Source: Thermoproteales archaeon (GTDB taxonomy: Archaea > Thermoproteota > Thermoprotei > Thermoproteales > Thermocladiaceae). Taken from it: a stretch of 20,489 nt of DNA. Below the pieces are notes generated by a model, which had not been told where the DNA came from, ran no database searches, and saw nothing but the letters and a program-made list of their open reading frames with translations. Location: positions 1 to 20,489 of the forward strand of contig JAMOMD010000467.1 in the NCBI GenBank assembly GCA_027068725.1, in the 5' to 3' direction. Numbering within the stretch: the stretch's first letter is position 1; the number at the start of each line of letters is the position of its first letter. Shown here in pieces: positions 13,177 through 20,489 of the stretch. The position numbers and the translations under genes were made by a program.

Positions 13177-14817
13177 TTACTTCTCTTCCTCACTCTCTGC
13201 TGTGCCTGTCTTCTTTGTCTTGCCCTCGCCCTTAGATGGTGCTGCTGCAATAATGTCGTCGATTCTCAGGATCATTATTGCTGCCTCTGTTGCTGCCTTG
13301 ATTACGTTCTTCTTGACTAGTAGTGGGTCTACGACGTTGAGCTTGTACATGTTGTCGATCTTGCATCCTAGTACGTCTACTCCTGCATCGACCTCGCCTG
13401 CCTCGTGTCTCTTTCTCAGCTCTGCAATAGCGTCTACTGGGTCTAGTCCAGCTGTCATTGCTAGGATTGTTGGAATTGCCTCAAGTGCCTCAGCGAACTT
13501 GAGTACTGCTAGCTGCTCCTTGCCTGATAGCTTGCGTCCCCACTCTCTTAGTCTTCTAGCAATCTCTATCTCGAATGCTCCTCCTCCTGGCACTACCTTT
13601 GGCTCTCTGTATAGGTCACGTACTACGTGTAGTGCGTCCTGTATGCTTCTCTCTGCCTCGTCTAGGATTCTGTCAGCTGCTCCTCTGATCAGGATTGTGA
13701 CTGCTCTTGGGTTTGGACAGCCCTCGATGAATACCATCTTCTCCTCGCCGACCTTTCTCTCCTCTACTAGCTTGGCGTAGCCTAGGTCTTCTGGTCTGAT
13801 GTCTCTTAGGCTTGTGATGATCTTTGCTCCTGTTGCTCTTGCAACCTTCTCGATGTCGCTTCTCTTGACTCTTCTAACAGCAAGAATACCAGCCTTAGCT
13901 AGGAAGTGCTGAGCAATCTCGTCAATGCCCTTCTGGCAGATTACTACGTTGACTCCAATCTCCTTGAGCTTGTCGACGTAGCTCTTGAGTATCTTTGCCT
14001 CCTCGTCTAGAAATGCCTTGATCTGGTCTGGTGATGATACTGTAATCTTTGTGCTCCACTCAGGCTTCTCGATCTCCAGTGGACAGTCTAGAACAGCGAT
14101 CTTGGCATTCTCTACTCTTCTTGGCATGCCTGGGTGAACAACCTCCTTGTCTAGGACAATACCGTCAACTAGCTGTGTCTCGAATAGTGACTTTCCTCTC
14201 TTCTTCTCGATCTTAATCCAGTCTAGGTCTAGGTAGTACTTGCCATCTCTTACCTCGACGGCCTTCTGGCATGCCTCAACGACTAGGTTTGCTAGGTACT
14301 CTCTTGCCTCTGCTACTACCTTGCTGCTTAGTGCGTTCATTGCTACTCTGACAAGCTCCTCCTTGCTCTCTACATTGATTGGCTTGGCAATCTCCTCAGC
14401 TACCTGCATGGCGTACTCTGCTGCCTTCTTGTATCCTGAAATGATGATTGTTGGGTGAATACCCTCGTCTAGGAGTGACTCAGCTGCCTCAAGTAGCTTG
14501 CCTGCAAGGACTACTGCTGTTGTTGTACCGTCGCCGACCTCTGCGTCCATTGCCTTAGCTACCTCGACTAGGAGCTTTGCTGCTGGGTGCTGTACCTCCA
14601 TCTCCTTGAGTATTGTTGCACCGTCGCCTGTGATTGTGACATCGCCAAATGCGTCAATGAGGAGCTTGTCCATTCCTCTTGGTCCTAGGCTTGTCTGGAG
14701 AATCTCTGCAATTACCTTTGCAGCCATTATGTTGCTTCTTCTAGCGTCTGTTCCTGTCGTTCTCTGTGTGCCCTCCTTTAGAATTAGTACTGGTGCTCTT
14801 GTCCTTGCCTCACTCAT
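13177..14817 (-). CDS. Thermosome subunit (group II chaperonin)
   Basis: The thermosome is the ATP-driven double-ring protein-folding chamber of archaea. The 546-residue protein has the equatorial motifs 'TSLGPRGMDKLLIDAFGDVT' (42-61) and GDGTTTAVVLAG (95 onward), the apical domain with 'HPGMPRRVENAKIAVLDCPLEI', and 'VVPGGGAFEIEIARRLREW' near residue 410. It ends in an acidic/basic tail of the usual kind. The normally conserved TNDGAT reads TGDGAT here (residue 64 is Gly). The promoter has a good TATA box; the leader would be about 10 nt. The gene is divergent from signal peptidase across 81 bp. Whether this is the alpha or beta subunit cannot be decided from one copy. Confidence 0.97.
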   Translation of the reverse strand: MSEARTRAPVLILKEGTQRTTGTDARRSNIMAAKVIAEILQTSLGPRGMDKLLIDAFGDVTITGDGATILKEMEVQHPAAKLLVEVAKAMDAEVGDGTTTAVVLAGKLLEAAESLLDEGIHPTIIISGYKKAAEYAMQVAEEIAKPINVESKEELVRVAMNALSSKVVAEAREYLANLVVEACQKAVEVRDGKYYLDLDWIKIEKKRGKSLFETQLVDGIVLDKEVVHPGMPRRVENAKIAVLDCPLEIEKPEWSTKITVSSPDQIKAFLDEEAKILKSYVDKLKEIGVNVVICQKGIDEIAQHFLAKAGILAVRRVKRSDIEKVARATGAKIITSLRDIRPEDLGYAKLVEERKVGEEKMVFIEGCPNPRAVTILIRGAADRILDEAERSIQDALHVVRDLYREPKVVPGGGAFEIEIARRLREWGRKLSGKEQLAVLKFAEALEAIPTILAMTAGLDPVDAIAELRKRHEAGEVDAGVDVLGCKIDNMYKLNVVDPLLVKKNVIKAATEAAIMILRIDDIIAAAPSKGEGKTKKTGTAESEEEK

Positions 14818-14845
14818 GGGCTCTCATGTGTGCGAGGGACCACTT

Positions 14846-14855
14846 CTATAAAAAC
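14846..14855 (-). promoter_or_regulatory. TATA box of the thermosome gene
   Basis: Minus-strand GTTTTTATAG is centred about 34 nt before the thermosome ATG, predicting a leader near 10 nt. An out-of-frame ATG at 14827 falls almost at the predicted transcription start. Confidence 0.6.
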
Positions 14856-14871
14856 CTTTCTCCGAGAGCAT

Positions 14872-14879
14872 GCTTAAAT
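14872..14879 (+). promoter_or_regulatory. TATA box of signal peptidase
   Basis: GCTTAAAT is centred about 23 nt before the GTG start of the signal peptidase gene, predicting a leaderless transcript and supporting the GTG. Confidence 0.5.
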
Positions 14880-14898
14880 CCTGACTAAGCTTACCAAC

Positions 14899-15396
14899 GT
14901 GTCCGTGAAGACGGACATTGTCTCAGCACTGTCAACAGCCATTGCTCTAGTATTGCTGGCACTACTCATACTGTCAGCACTTCACGTAATGACTCCTCCA
15001 TGGGCAGTAGTTGGGAGCTACAGCATGGTCCCAACCTTGGAGATAGGCGACATTGTGATACTTGTTCCACCACCAGCAAGCCCAAGCCAGCTCTTGGGAA
15101 AGGTCGTTGTCTACACGCCTCCAGGCATACCCTGGTTCGAGATTGTTCATAGAGTAGTCAAGGTGCAGGGCGATCATATAGTGACGAAGGGAGATGCTAA
15201 TCCAGTACCTGACGTGTGGAAGATAACTATTCACAATGTTCGTGGAGTTGTTGTGCTAGCAGTGCCTCACATTGGTCTGCTCGCACTTGCTGTAAAGACT
15301 GCAATGTCAGGATCTCCAGGGGGAGTTGTGTTATGCATGCTTGGGCTTCTATACATGATAGTCCTGTACTTTCTGTCAAAGATCGTCGAGCACTGA
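14899..15396 (+). CDS. Signal peptidase I (archaeal/ER type)
   Basis: This membrane serine protease removes signal peptides from exported proteins. The 165-residue protein has an N-terminal membrane anchor (about 10-31), the catalytic serine S42 in 'GSYSMVPTLEIGD', and H83 in 'EIVHRVV'. A histidine in place of the bacterial catalytic lysine marks the archaeal/ER (Sec11) type. D98 ('TKGDAN') or D104 is the likely third catalytic residue. Two further hydrophobic segments (about 114-131 and 140-158) anchor the C-terminus. The GTG start is supported by a TATA box 23 nt away. Confidence 0.92.
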   Translation: MSVKTDIVSALSTAIALVLLALLILSALHVMTPPWAVVGSYSMVPTLEIGDIVILVPPPASPSQLLGKVVVYTPPGIPWFEIVHRVVKVQGDHIVTKGDANPVPDVWKITIHNVRGVVVLAVPHIGLLALAVKTAMSGSPGGVVLCMLGLLYMIVLYFLSKIVEH

Positions 15397-15409
15397 GTTA
15401 GGCACTGAA

Positions 15410-15418
15410 CTTTATTAC
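15410..15418 (+). promoter_or_regulatory. Probable TATA box of the acetyltransferase gene
   Basis: CTTTATTAC is centred about 35 nt before the ATG at 15449, giving a leader near 10 nt with no Shine-Dalgarno. Confidence 0.4.
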
Positions 15419-15448
15419 TTGGTTAGCTCAGGTACACAATTGTAGAAT

Positions 15449-16000
15449 ATGCAGACTGCGAAGACTGTGACAACAGAGATCGAGGGTGAGGAGCTCATTG
15501 TCGGCAAAGATGGGAGAGTATTCAAACTTCGAGAATTTCGAATGAGTGATCTCGACAAAGTTGTTAAGATAAATAGAACTGTGCTTCCAGAAAACTACCC
15601 ACCCTACTTCTTCGTAGATCACTACTTAACGTATCCAAAGGCTTTCATTGTTGCTGAGCTTGATGGAGAAGTTGTTGGCTATGTCATGTGTAGAGTTGAG
15701 TATGGCTGGTCATTTCTGAAGAAAGGAGAGCCAGCCAGGAAGGGGCACGTCATATCTATTGGAGTTCTACCACACGCGAGGAGAATAGGAATTGCATATA
15801 ATATGCTTCTTCGCGCACTCCGTGCACTGAAGTATCACTATGGTGCAACAGAGGTCTATCTCGAGGTTCGCATATCTAACATGCCTGCAATTAGTCTCTA
15901 CAGGAAGCTTGGTTTTCAGATAGTTGATGTGATACAGAGATACTACCAGGACGGAGAAGATGCCTACATAATGGCAAGATCTCTCCAGGACCTCACCTGA
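15449..16000 (+). CDS. rimI: Ard1/RimI-type protein N-terminal acetyltransferase
   Basis: This GNAT enzyme transfers acetyl from acetyl-CoA to protein N-termini. The 183-residue protein matches archaeal Ard1: 'INRTVLPENYPPYFFVDHYL' (substrate-binding loops), 'VAELDGEVVGYVMCRVEYG', and the acetyl-CoA pyrophosphate-binding turn R111-R-I-G-I-A116, then 'AISLYRKLGFQIVDVIQRYY'. The Sulfolobus homologue has relaxed specificity and was reported to act on chromatin and DNA-binding proteins including Alba; that alba lies nearby here is only a coincidence of position. An N-terminal extension of about 25 residues precedes the GNAT fold; no better internal start is evident. Confidence 0.92.
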   Translation: MQTAKTVTTEIEGEELIVGKDGRVFKLREFRMSDLDKVVKINRTVLPENYPPYFFVDHYLTYPKAFIVAELDGEVVGYVMCRVEYGWSFLKKGEPARKGHVISIGVLPHARRIGIAYNMLLRALRALKYHYGATEVYLEVRISNMPAISLYRKLGFQIVDVIQRYYQDGEDAYIMARSLQDLT

Positions 16001-16050
16001 CGACGATGTGGCTAAGAACTGCCTCGTAGCGAACGTTATAAGAGACTAAG

Positions 16051-16812
16051 ATGTTCTCGACAGAGGGGGGCACGAGTCAGCGACTGGAGAGCCTAGACGA
16101 AATTTGTCGCGAAGTCTGTCAGCACATATGTGATTCCCTGTCGGAGCTTCCTCTCTACATACTGTGCGGTCTCAGACATCAGGCACGCACTTGTGCACTG
16201 CTAGGCTTACGCTGCCTCGATGTTCCTGCAATAAGCACAAGCACAATACATGACATACCTGAGGATAAGAGAGAGCAGACGATTAGGAAGATCTGGAGAT
16301 TTCTTAGGAAGGAGATTGGGCAGGAGAAGAGATTCTTCATATATGATGATGGAGTAACGAGACTCAGCGTTGTGCTGCTATTAAAGAAGGGGCCACTTTA
16401 CGTGAATAGGACGTACAATATTGCTGTTGATGATGTAGACAGTAGTCGCATAGAGTGCGTGCAGGTAACTAATGTGCACAAGCTCTACATTTATGTTGAA
16501 GCTCATTTAGAGAGGGAGAATCTTCTCAAGATAAATGTCGTGTACATCCTGAAGAAGCTCTACGAGGCAGGGTATGCCGAGCTCGCGGATGAGCTTCTTA
16601 GACTCGTAGCTCTCCTGGTAAAGTTCAGGCAGGGATGCTATCACGTGCTTCCGAGCCTCTACAAGTCGCTGAGCAAGGTTGTGAGTAATCTGCAGATGTT
16701 CAGTGGAATACTGAAGGACATTGTTGGAAACGTTGAGAACATAAGCTTAGAGAAGCTGAGAACAGCCATCAAGCCGATAAGAGACATATTGAGCCACGTT
16801 GAGCATCGGTAG
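16051..16812 (+). CDS. Unknown protein (253 aa), cysteine-rich N-terminus
   Basis: I do not recognise this family. Six cysteines crowd the first 55 residues: C19, C23 and C27 spaced by three residues each, then C39, C48 and C55. The middle has alternating strands ('RFFIYDDGVTRLSVVLLLKK', 'LYVNRTYNIAVDDVD', 'KLYIYVEAHLE'), and the last 100 residues are helical ('VVYILKKLYEAGYAELADELLRL' onward). There is no signal peptide or membrane segment. The CxxxCxxxC is not the radical SAM motif. The radical SAM gene follows in the same direction 99 bp later, so a functional link is possible. A TATA-like GTTATAAG (16035-16042) sits only about 13 nt before the ATG, too close to drive it, yet no in-frame alternative start exists in the next 70 codons. 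Confidence 0.8.
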   Translation: MFSTEGGTSQRLESLDEICREVCQHICDSLSELPLYILCGLRHQARTCALLGLRCLDVPAISTSTIHDIPEDKREQTIRKIWRFLRKEIGQEKRFFIYDDGVTRLSVVLLLKKGPLYVNRTYNIAVDDVDSSRIECVQVTNVHKLYIYVEAHLERENLLKINVVYILKKLYEAGYAELADELLRLVALLVKFRQGCYHVLPSLYKSLSKVVSNLQMFSGILKDIVGNVENISLEKLRTAIKPIRDILSHVEHR

Positions 16813-16911
16813 ATCATGGTCATGTTGTCTGATGGTCATCAACATTGTTGGGGAATGATGTTTTCACGCTGATAACCTTACATTTCCGTCATGGTCATAT
16901 TACCATGATAA
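16813..16911. repeat. TCATGGTCAT repeats upstream of the radical SAM gene
   Basis: The 99-bp gap contains TCATGGTCAT twice (16814-16823 and 16890-16899) and a related GATGGTCATC (16831-16840) between them. The last copy runs into a palindrome listed separately. Repeated sites directly before a promoter suggest binding of a regulator; the protein is unknown. Confidence 0.5.
16891..16906. promoter_or_regulatory. Palindromic operator candidate of the radical SAM gene
   Basis: ATGGTCATATTACCAT has perfect 5-bp arms (ATGGT/ACCAT) around an A/T centre. It ends 5 bp before the first possible start codon (GTG 16912). A bound dimeric regulator here would block transcription or initiation. The motif is not one I can assign to a family. 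Confidence 0.4.
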
Positions 16912-18399
16912 GTGATGACACGTGAACATGGCTTAACAGGAATTCTAGCCCTATTTAGGCTATGTCTGAGCAATCCCGTGTCTAGGTACATAATTAAGGC
17001 ACTTCTGAAGGAGGTTGAGATACAGGGAGAGAAGAGACCACTACTCGACATTGCATTAGCCTATTTTGCAGGCGTGCTTCGTGATCTTCCACCAGCTGCA
17101 AGGTTTGTAAGTGAATTATTCTCTGCCTGGATGGAGCTCTCGCTTGCTCTGCTGAAGACTGATGATAAGTTTGCTCGTGAGCTTCTAGCTGATCCACCCA
17201 CGAGACGTGGCGTGCTTCTTGTGTTCAAGTCAATCGCGGCTAACGGTCTTGGAAAGCCCATGATCTTCGAGGCTCCCTTCTTCATAGTCTGGAACTTCAC
17301 AAACATGTGCAATCTCAGGTGTGCACACTGCTATCAGCGTGCTGATGGTAAACTACTCGAGAGAGAGCTGAAGCTTCCTGAAAAGCTAAAGCTTGTCGAG
17401 GAGCTTGATAAGATGTTCGTGTGTGGTGTTGCGCTTAGTGGAGGAGAGCCAACAATACATCCTGACTTCTTCACAATAATGAGCGAGATCGCGAGACGCG
17501 GAATGTATCCTGCTGTTGCAACGAACGGCATAGCACTAGCTGATCCTCACTTTGTTAGAAAGATGAAGAAGATCGGCATCAGGTACGTAGAGATAAGCCT
17601 CGACCATTCAAAACCTGAGGTTCACGACAAGTTCCGTGGCGTTATAGGAGCATGGGAGAAGACAGTGAGAGGTATACAGAACTGCGTCAAGGAAGGTCTC
17701 TTCACAGCAATTGCTACGACAGTAACGAAGCTAAATCTCGACGATGTGGAGAACATGCTTGACCTAGCTGAGGATCTCGGTGTTAGAAGAATAGTGTTCT
17801 TCAACTTCATACCTGTTGGACGAGGCAGAGACAACTACAAGCTCGACCTGACGCCAGAGGAGCGTGAGGAATTCATGAAGTTAATCTGTCGCGAATCTAG
17901 GAGAAGAAAGATCGAGATCGTCACAACTGCACCACAGTATGGAAGAGTTGTACTTCAGGAGACGCAAGGAGAGCTTGCGGCACCAACACACTTTACACCA
18001 GCTCTGAAACTTGGCATATACAAGGCAGCAATAGAGTTCATTGGAGGATGTGGTGCAGGAAGAGTGTACTGTGCTGTCGAGCCTGACGGCACGGTCACGC
18101 CATGCGTGTTCATGCCTATACCACGTGGAAACATTAGGAGCGAGAGCTTCTACAAGATTTGGAGAGAGGATGAGCTAATGAACAAGCTGAGAGACAGGAG
18201 AAACCTCATCGGAATATGCAACAGATGCAAGTACCGTGACATATGTGGTGGATGTAGAGCACGTGCCTTCGCATACTTTGGTGATCCTCTCGCAGACGAT
18301 CCTGGATGCATATACTGTAGAAGAGAGTTCTACACACTATGTTCAAGACCGGCAGAGCCCGAGAAAAGAAAGTACGCTGTTCTCACGTGGAAGGTGTGA
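16912..18399 (+). CDS. Radical SAM/SPASM domain protein
   Basis: This enzyme should cleave S-adenosylmethionine at a [4Fe-4S] cluster to start a radical reaction. The 495-residue protein has a helical N-terminal region of about 118 residues, then the radical SAM core with C133-xxx-C137-xx-C140 ('CNLRCAHCYQ') and SGGEP (175-179), and a C-terminal SPASM domain with C380, C387, C398, C436, C439, C445, C448, C466 and C469, enough for additional Fe-S clusters. Relatives with this architecture include NirJ/AhbD-type heme-synthesis enzymes, PqqE and peptide-modifying enzymes; I cannot choose among them. The N-terminal helical region is longer than in AhbD or PqqE as I know them. The start is GTG 16912 or, equally likely, ATG 16915. 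No precursor-peptide gene is evident. Confidence 0.9.
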   Translation: MMTREHGLTGILALFRLCLSNPVSRYIIKALLKEVEIQGEKRPLLDIALAYFAGVLRDLPPAARFVSELFSAWMELSLALLKTDDKFARELLADPPTRRGVLLVFKSIAANGLGKPMIFEAPFFIVWNFTNMCNLRCAHCYQRADGKLLERELKLPEKLKLVEELDKMFVCGVALSGGEPTIHPDFFTIMSEIARRGMYPAVATNGIALADPHFVRKMKKIGIRYVEISLDHSKPEVHDKFRGVIGAWEKTVRGIQNCVKEGLFTAIATTVTKLNLDDVENMLDLAEDLGVRRIVFFNFIPVGRGRDNYKLDLTPEEREEFMKLICRESRRRKIEIVTTAPQYGRVVLQETQGELAAPTHFTPALKLGIYKAAIEFIGGCGAGRVYCAVEPDGTVTPCVFMPIPRGNIRSESFYKIWREDELMNKLRDRRNLIGICNRCKYRDICGGCRARAFAYFGDPLADDPGCIYCRREFYTLCSRPAEPEKRKYAVLTWKV

Positions 18400-18401
18400 A
18401 G

Positions 18402-18408
18402 ATAAAAA
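18402..18408 (+). promoter_or_regulatory. TATA box of the split metE pair
   Basis: ATAAAAA just after the radical SAM stop is centred about 36 nt before the ATG of the first metE gene, giving a leader near 10 nt. A second A-rich element (18411-18417) would fit a leaderless start, so the exact box is open. Confidence 0.4.
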
Positions 18409-18440
18409 CTCTAAACCACCTTGTAAGAGAATGATTTTCG

Positions 18441-19436
18441 ATGTCTAAACTAGATCAAGTAGAGATCTTTGTACTTGGAAGATATCCAAGATCTGCAAGA
18501 TTCAGAAAAGTTCTGAGAGATTTTGATGATGGAAAACTTAGCGATATTGAATATGTTAGAACACTTCAGGAAGAGATATCGTACCTTTGCGGAGTTCAGA
18601 TAGGTGCTGGACTAACAATAGTTCAAGACCCAGCACCGGATGAGCACGACATCTTCAGGCCCTATGTCGAGTCCTGGAGAGGAGTATACTACGATGGGTT
18701 GCTGAGATTTTTTGATAATAACTTCTTCTACAGGATCCCTGTCTTCATAGAGAAGCCAGATATACAGAAATTCTACATATCAAGAAGAGCAAAAGCACTG
18801 AGAGATATTGTTGGGCCTGAAGCTAAAATAAAGATAGCAGTACCAGGACCTGTAACATTTGCATTCTTATCAAAAACTCAGCTTGATAAGGTAGAGCTAG
18901 TGTTTGATATAGCTAAACTTCTAGTAATGGATATCTCGCGCGCAGTAGAGACCGCAGGACTTAATTATGTTCAGTTAGATGAGCCATTCTTATTTGATGT
19001 TGATGCAGAGCCTAAGCATGTTGAGCTTGTTAAGGAGTATCTTTCAGAATTTAGAAAGATTAATGTTAGAATAATACTTGCAGTATACTATAACGCTCCT
19101 AGACAGGATATTCTGGAGAAACTTATTGATTTACCTGTCGACATGCTGTGTATTGATGTTATTAATGGTGCTGATAAAGTTCTCGAGGTGTTTAGAAGAA
19201 AAAGACCTACTGTTAATATTGCTCTTGGTCTACTTAATGGTCGAGAAATAATGATAGAGGACTATGATACTGTTAGGAAGCTTGTAGAGAAAGTTGTTGA
19301 GATTGTTGGTAAAGATGTTGTGAAGGGTATAACTACAACATGCGGATTTGAGCTTATTCCACTGAAGTATGCTATTGAGAAGACCGTAGTGTTAGGTAGG
19401 TATGGATATAGACTCGTAAGTGAAGTACTATCGTGA
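18441..19436 (+). CDS. MetE-like protein, N-terminal-half homologue
   Basis: The 331-residue protein has the MetE/UROD-like TIM barrel: an early 'VLGRYPRSARFRKVLRDFDDGKLS' match, 'KIKIAVPGPVTFAFLSKTQ', 'LNYVQLDEPFLFDVD' and 'GITTTCGFELIPLKYAIEK'. Compared with the next gene it lacks the His-x-Cys zinc ligands: the matching strand reads 'IILAVYYNA'. It keeps one cysteine (C301) where the last zinc ligand would be. In bacterial MetE the N-terminal half is a non-catalytic barrel that helps bind folate, and archaeal genomes often encode the two halves separately. The next gene abuts its TGA stop, so the two proteins are probably made together and may act as a complex. Confidence 0.88.
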   Translation: MSKLDQVEIFVLGRYPRSARFRKVLRDFDDGKLSDIEYVRTLQEEISYLCGVQIGAGLTIVQDPAPDEHDIFRPYVESWRGVYYDGLLRFFDNNFFYRIPVFIEKPDIQKFYISRRAKALRDIVGPEAKIKIAVPGPVTFAFLSKTQLDKVELVFDIAKLLVMDISRAVETAGLNYVQLDEPFLFDVDAEPKHVELVKEYLSEFRKINVRIILAVYYNAPRQDILEKLIDLPVDMLCIDVINGADKVLEVFRRKRPTVNIALGLLNGREIMIEDYDTVRKLVEKVVEIVGKDVVKGITTTCGFELIPLKYAIEKTVVLGRYGYRLVSEVLS

Positions 19437-20447
19437 GTGCCCATGACTGAGTACAGGTTACCAAAGGCTTTCATAACAACTGTTGTTGGTAGCTATCCTA
19501 GATTTCCTGAAGCTCAGGAAGCGCTAGAGAAGAGAAGACGAGGACTGATTGATGAAAGGACGTTCAGAGAGATGTGCAAGGTTGCTATAAGAAAAGTTGT
19601 TGAGGATTACATCTCAGCAGGAATTGACCTGATAAGTGATGGCGAGCAGACGCGTGAAGACATGGTTGTTCACTTCACAGAGAGAATGAATGGGTACAAG
19701 CTCGGTGACTGGGTCAGAATCTTCGATAACGTGTATTTCAGGAAGCCAATAGTCGTATCTAAGGTAGAGTATAGGGAGCAGATGATCATAGAAGACTGGG
19801 AGTATGCACAGAGTCTGAGTCAGGGAAGACCTGTCAAGTTCATAATAACTGGACCCTACACAATAGTTGACTGGAGCTTTAACCTATATTACAGAGACAG
19901 AAGAGAACTAATAATAGATGTTGCAAAAGTACTTAGAAAGGAAATAGAGGAAGCAGTAAAGAGAGGAGCAAAATTTGTACAAATCGACGAGCCAGCCCTA
20001 TCTACGAGACCTCTGCCGGAAGAAGCTGAACTTCTTAAGGAAGCTCTTAAGGAGATGCTTCACGGTCTTGATTGTAAGAAAATTGTTCATATATGCTTTG
20101 GTAGAATAGAAAAGATAATACCATACATACTGGACTACCCGGTAGATCAGTTTGATTTAGAATTCAAGAATAGCAACTTCAGATTACTGCCATACCTGAA
20201 GGAGTATGGCTACAATAAGGAGCTAGGATTCGGTGTGGTTGATGTACATACTTTAAGAGTAGAAACTGTTGAAGAGATAAAGAAGGCAGTGTATGAACTA
20301 CTTAAGCTTGACATAATTGGACCGGAGAAGATATATCTAGATCCTGATTGTGGATTGAAGAGACTTCCGAGAGAAGTTGCTTTAGAAAAATTAAGAAACA
20401 TTGCAAAAGCTGCTCAAGAACTAAGGAAGGAATACGGATACGAATAG
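19437..20447 (+). CDS. metE: Methionine synthase MetE, catalytic C-terminal half
   Basis: This cobalamin-independent enzyme methylates homocysteine to methionine. The 336-residue protein carries the zinc site H218, C220 ('VHICFGR'), E242 ('DLEFKNS') and C305 ('LDPDCGLKRLP'). The spacing from C220 to E242 (22 residues) is the same as in E. coli MetE (H641, C643, E665, C726). The homocysteine-binding 'VVGSYPRF', 'DGEQTREDM' and 'VQIDEPALSTR' are present. The start is either GTG 19437, directly after the previous stop, or ATG 19443; the latter gives a more typical N-terminus. Archaeal stand-alone core MetE may use a methylcobalamin protein or another donor instead of folate; the donor cannot be read from sequence. 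Confidence 0.93.
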   Translation: MPMTEYRLPKAFITTVVGSYPRFPEAQEALEKRRRGLIDERTFREMCKVAIRKVVEDYISAGIDLISDGEQTREDMVVHFTERMNGYKLGDWVRIFDNVYFRKPIVVSKVEYREQMIIEDWEYAQSLSQGRPVKFIITGPYTIVDWSFNLYYRDRRELIIDVAKVLRKEIEEAVKRGAKFVQIDEPALSTRPLPEEAELLKEALKEMLHGLDCKKIVHICFGRIEKIIPYILDYPVDQFDLEFKNSNFRLLPYLKEYGYNKELGFGVVDVHTLRVETVEEIKKAVYELLKLDIIGPEKIYLDPDCGLKRLPREVALEKLRNIAKAAQELRKEYGYE

Positions 20448-20475
20448 TAGAGGAAGAAAAAGTAGGGAAATAAAG

Positions 20476-20483
20476 TTTTGTTT
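20476..20483 (+). terminator. T-rich terminator after metE
   Basis: TTTTGTTT follows an A/G-rich stretch 29 nt beyond the metE stop and resembles archaeal U-run terminators. The window ends just after it. Confidence 0.35.
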
Positions 20484-20489
20484 GTAAAT

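Noticed and set aside
13172..13780. A 202-codon plus-strand frame antisense to the thermosome
   Set aside because: Its Ser/Ala/Leu-rich low-complexity composition is a by-product of thermosome codon use; no promoter or Shine-Dalgarno precedes it.
16035..16042. GTTATAAG as the TATA box of the 253-aa gene
   Set aside because: It is only about 13 nt before the ATG and no later in-frame start exists within 70 codons, so it cannot drive this start.
16829..16876. Possible second C/D RNA (CTGA at 16829, ATGATG near 16856, CTGA at 16869)
   Set aside because: No acceptable C box lies upstream of the first CTGA, and the space between the second pair is only about 8 nt, too short for a guide.

Overview
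The window is archaeal and fits a hyperthermophilic member of the Thermoproteota (class Thermoprotei, Thermoproteales/Thermofilales-like). The evidence is an Alba chromatin protein, a group II chaperonin (thermosome), RNA polymerase subunits Rpo6 and Rpo7, Spt4, ribosomal protein S24e, aIF2-gamma, an ER-type signal peptidase, and above all a full crenactin/arcadin ('Arcade') cytoskeleton cluster, a known marker of Thermoproteales and some relatives. Promoters are archaeal TATA boxes, many placed about 24-31 nt from the start codon, so most first genes look leaderless. I see no tRNA, rRNA, CRISPR array, insertion sequence or other mobile element.

Positions 1-100 (+): a strong candidate C/D box guide RNA with its own TATA box. 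It overlaps the 3' end of queC on the other strand. Positions 84-4325 (-): an information-processing block read leftward, aIF2-gamma > Fcf1-like PIN protein > rpo7 (TTG start) > spt4 > rps24e > queC, preceded by a PH-like hypothetical gene. Positions 4339-6404 (-): a CstA-type peptide transporter translationally coupled to a 94-aa membrane-associated partner.

Positions 6477-11655 (-): the complete Arcade operon, arcadin-1 > crenactin > arcadin-2 > arcadin-3 > arcadin-4. Arcadin-3 is only 59 aa and joins its neighbours by ATGA overlaps on both sides, so it is easily missed by length-filtered gene calling. Arcadin-4 is a Rad50/SMC-like ATPase with a zinc hook but has no Mre11/HerA/NurA neighbours. 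A symmetric TATA-like element in the 66-bp gap could drive both arcadin-1 and the divergent alba gene.

Positions 11722-13075: alba; a 310-bp gap holding a terminator, a TATA box, a possible structured RNA and a strongly pyrimidine-rich tract; a 123-aa conserved-looking hypothetical gene; and rpo6 (-). Positions 13177-14817 (-): the thermosome. Positions 14899-20447 (+): signal peptidase I, an Ard1/RimI-type N-acetyltransferase, an unrecognised 253-aa protein, a radical SAM/SPASM protein behind a repeat-rich promoter region, and a methionine synthase split into two adjacent genes, only the second of which carries the zinc site.

The parts most worth following up are the guide RNA, the complete Arcade cluster with its tiny arcadin-3 and its promoter shared with alba, the candidate RNA downstream of alba, and the unknown gene / radical SAM pair.
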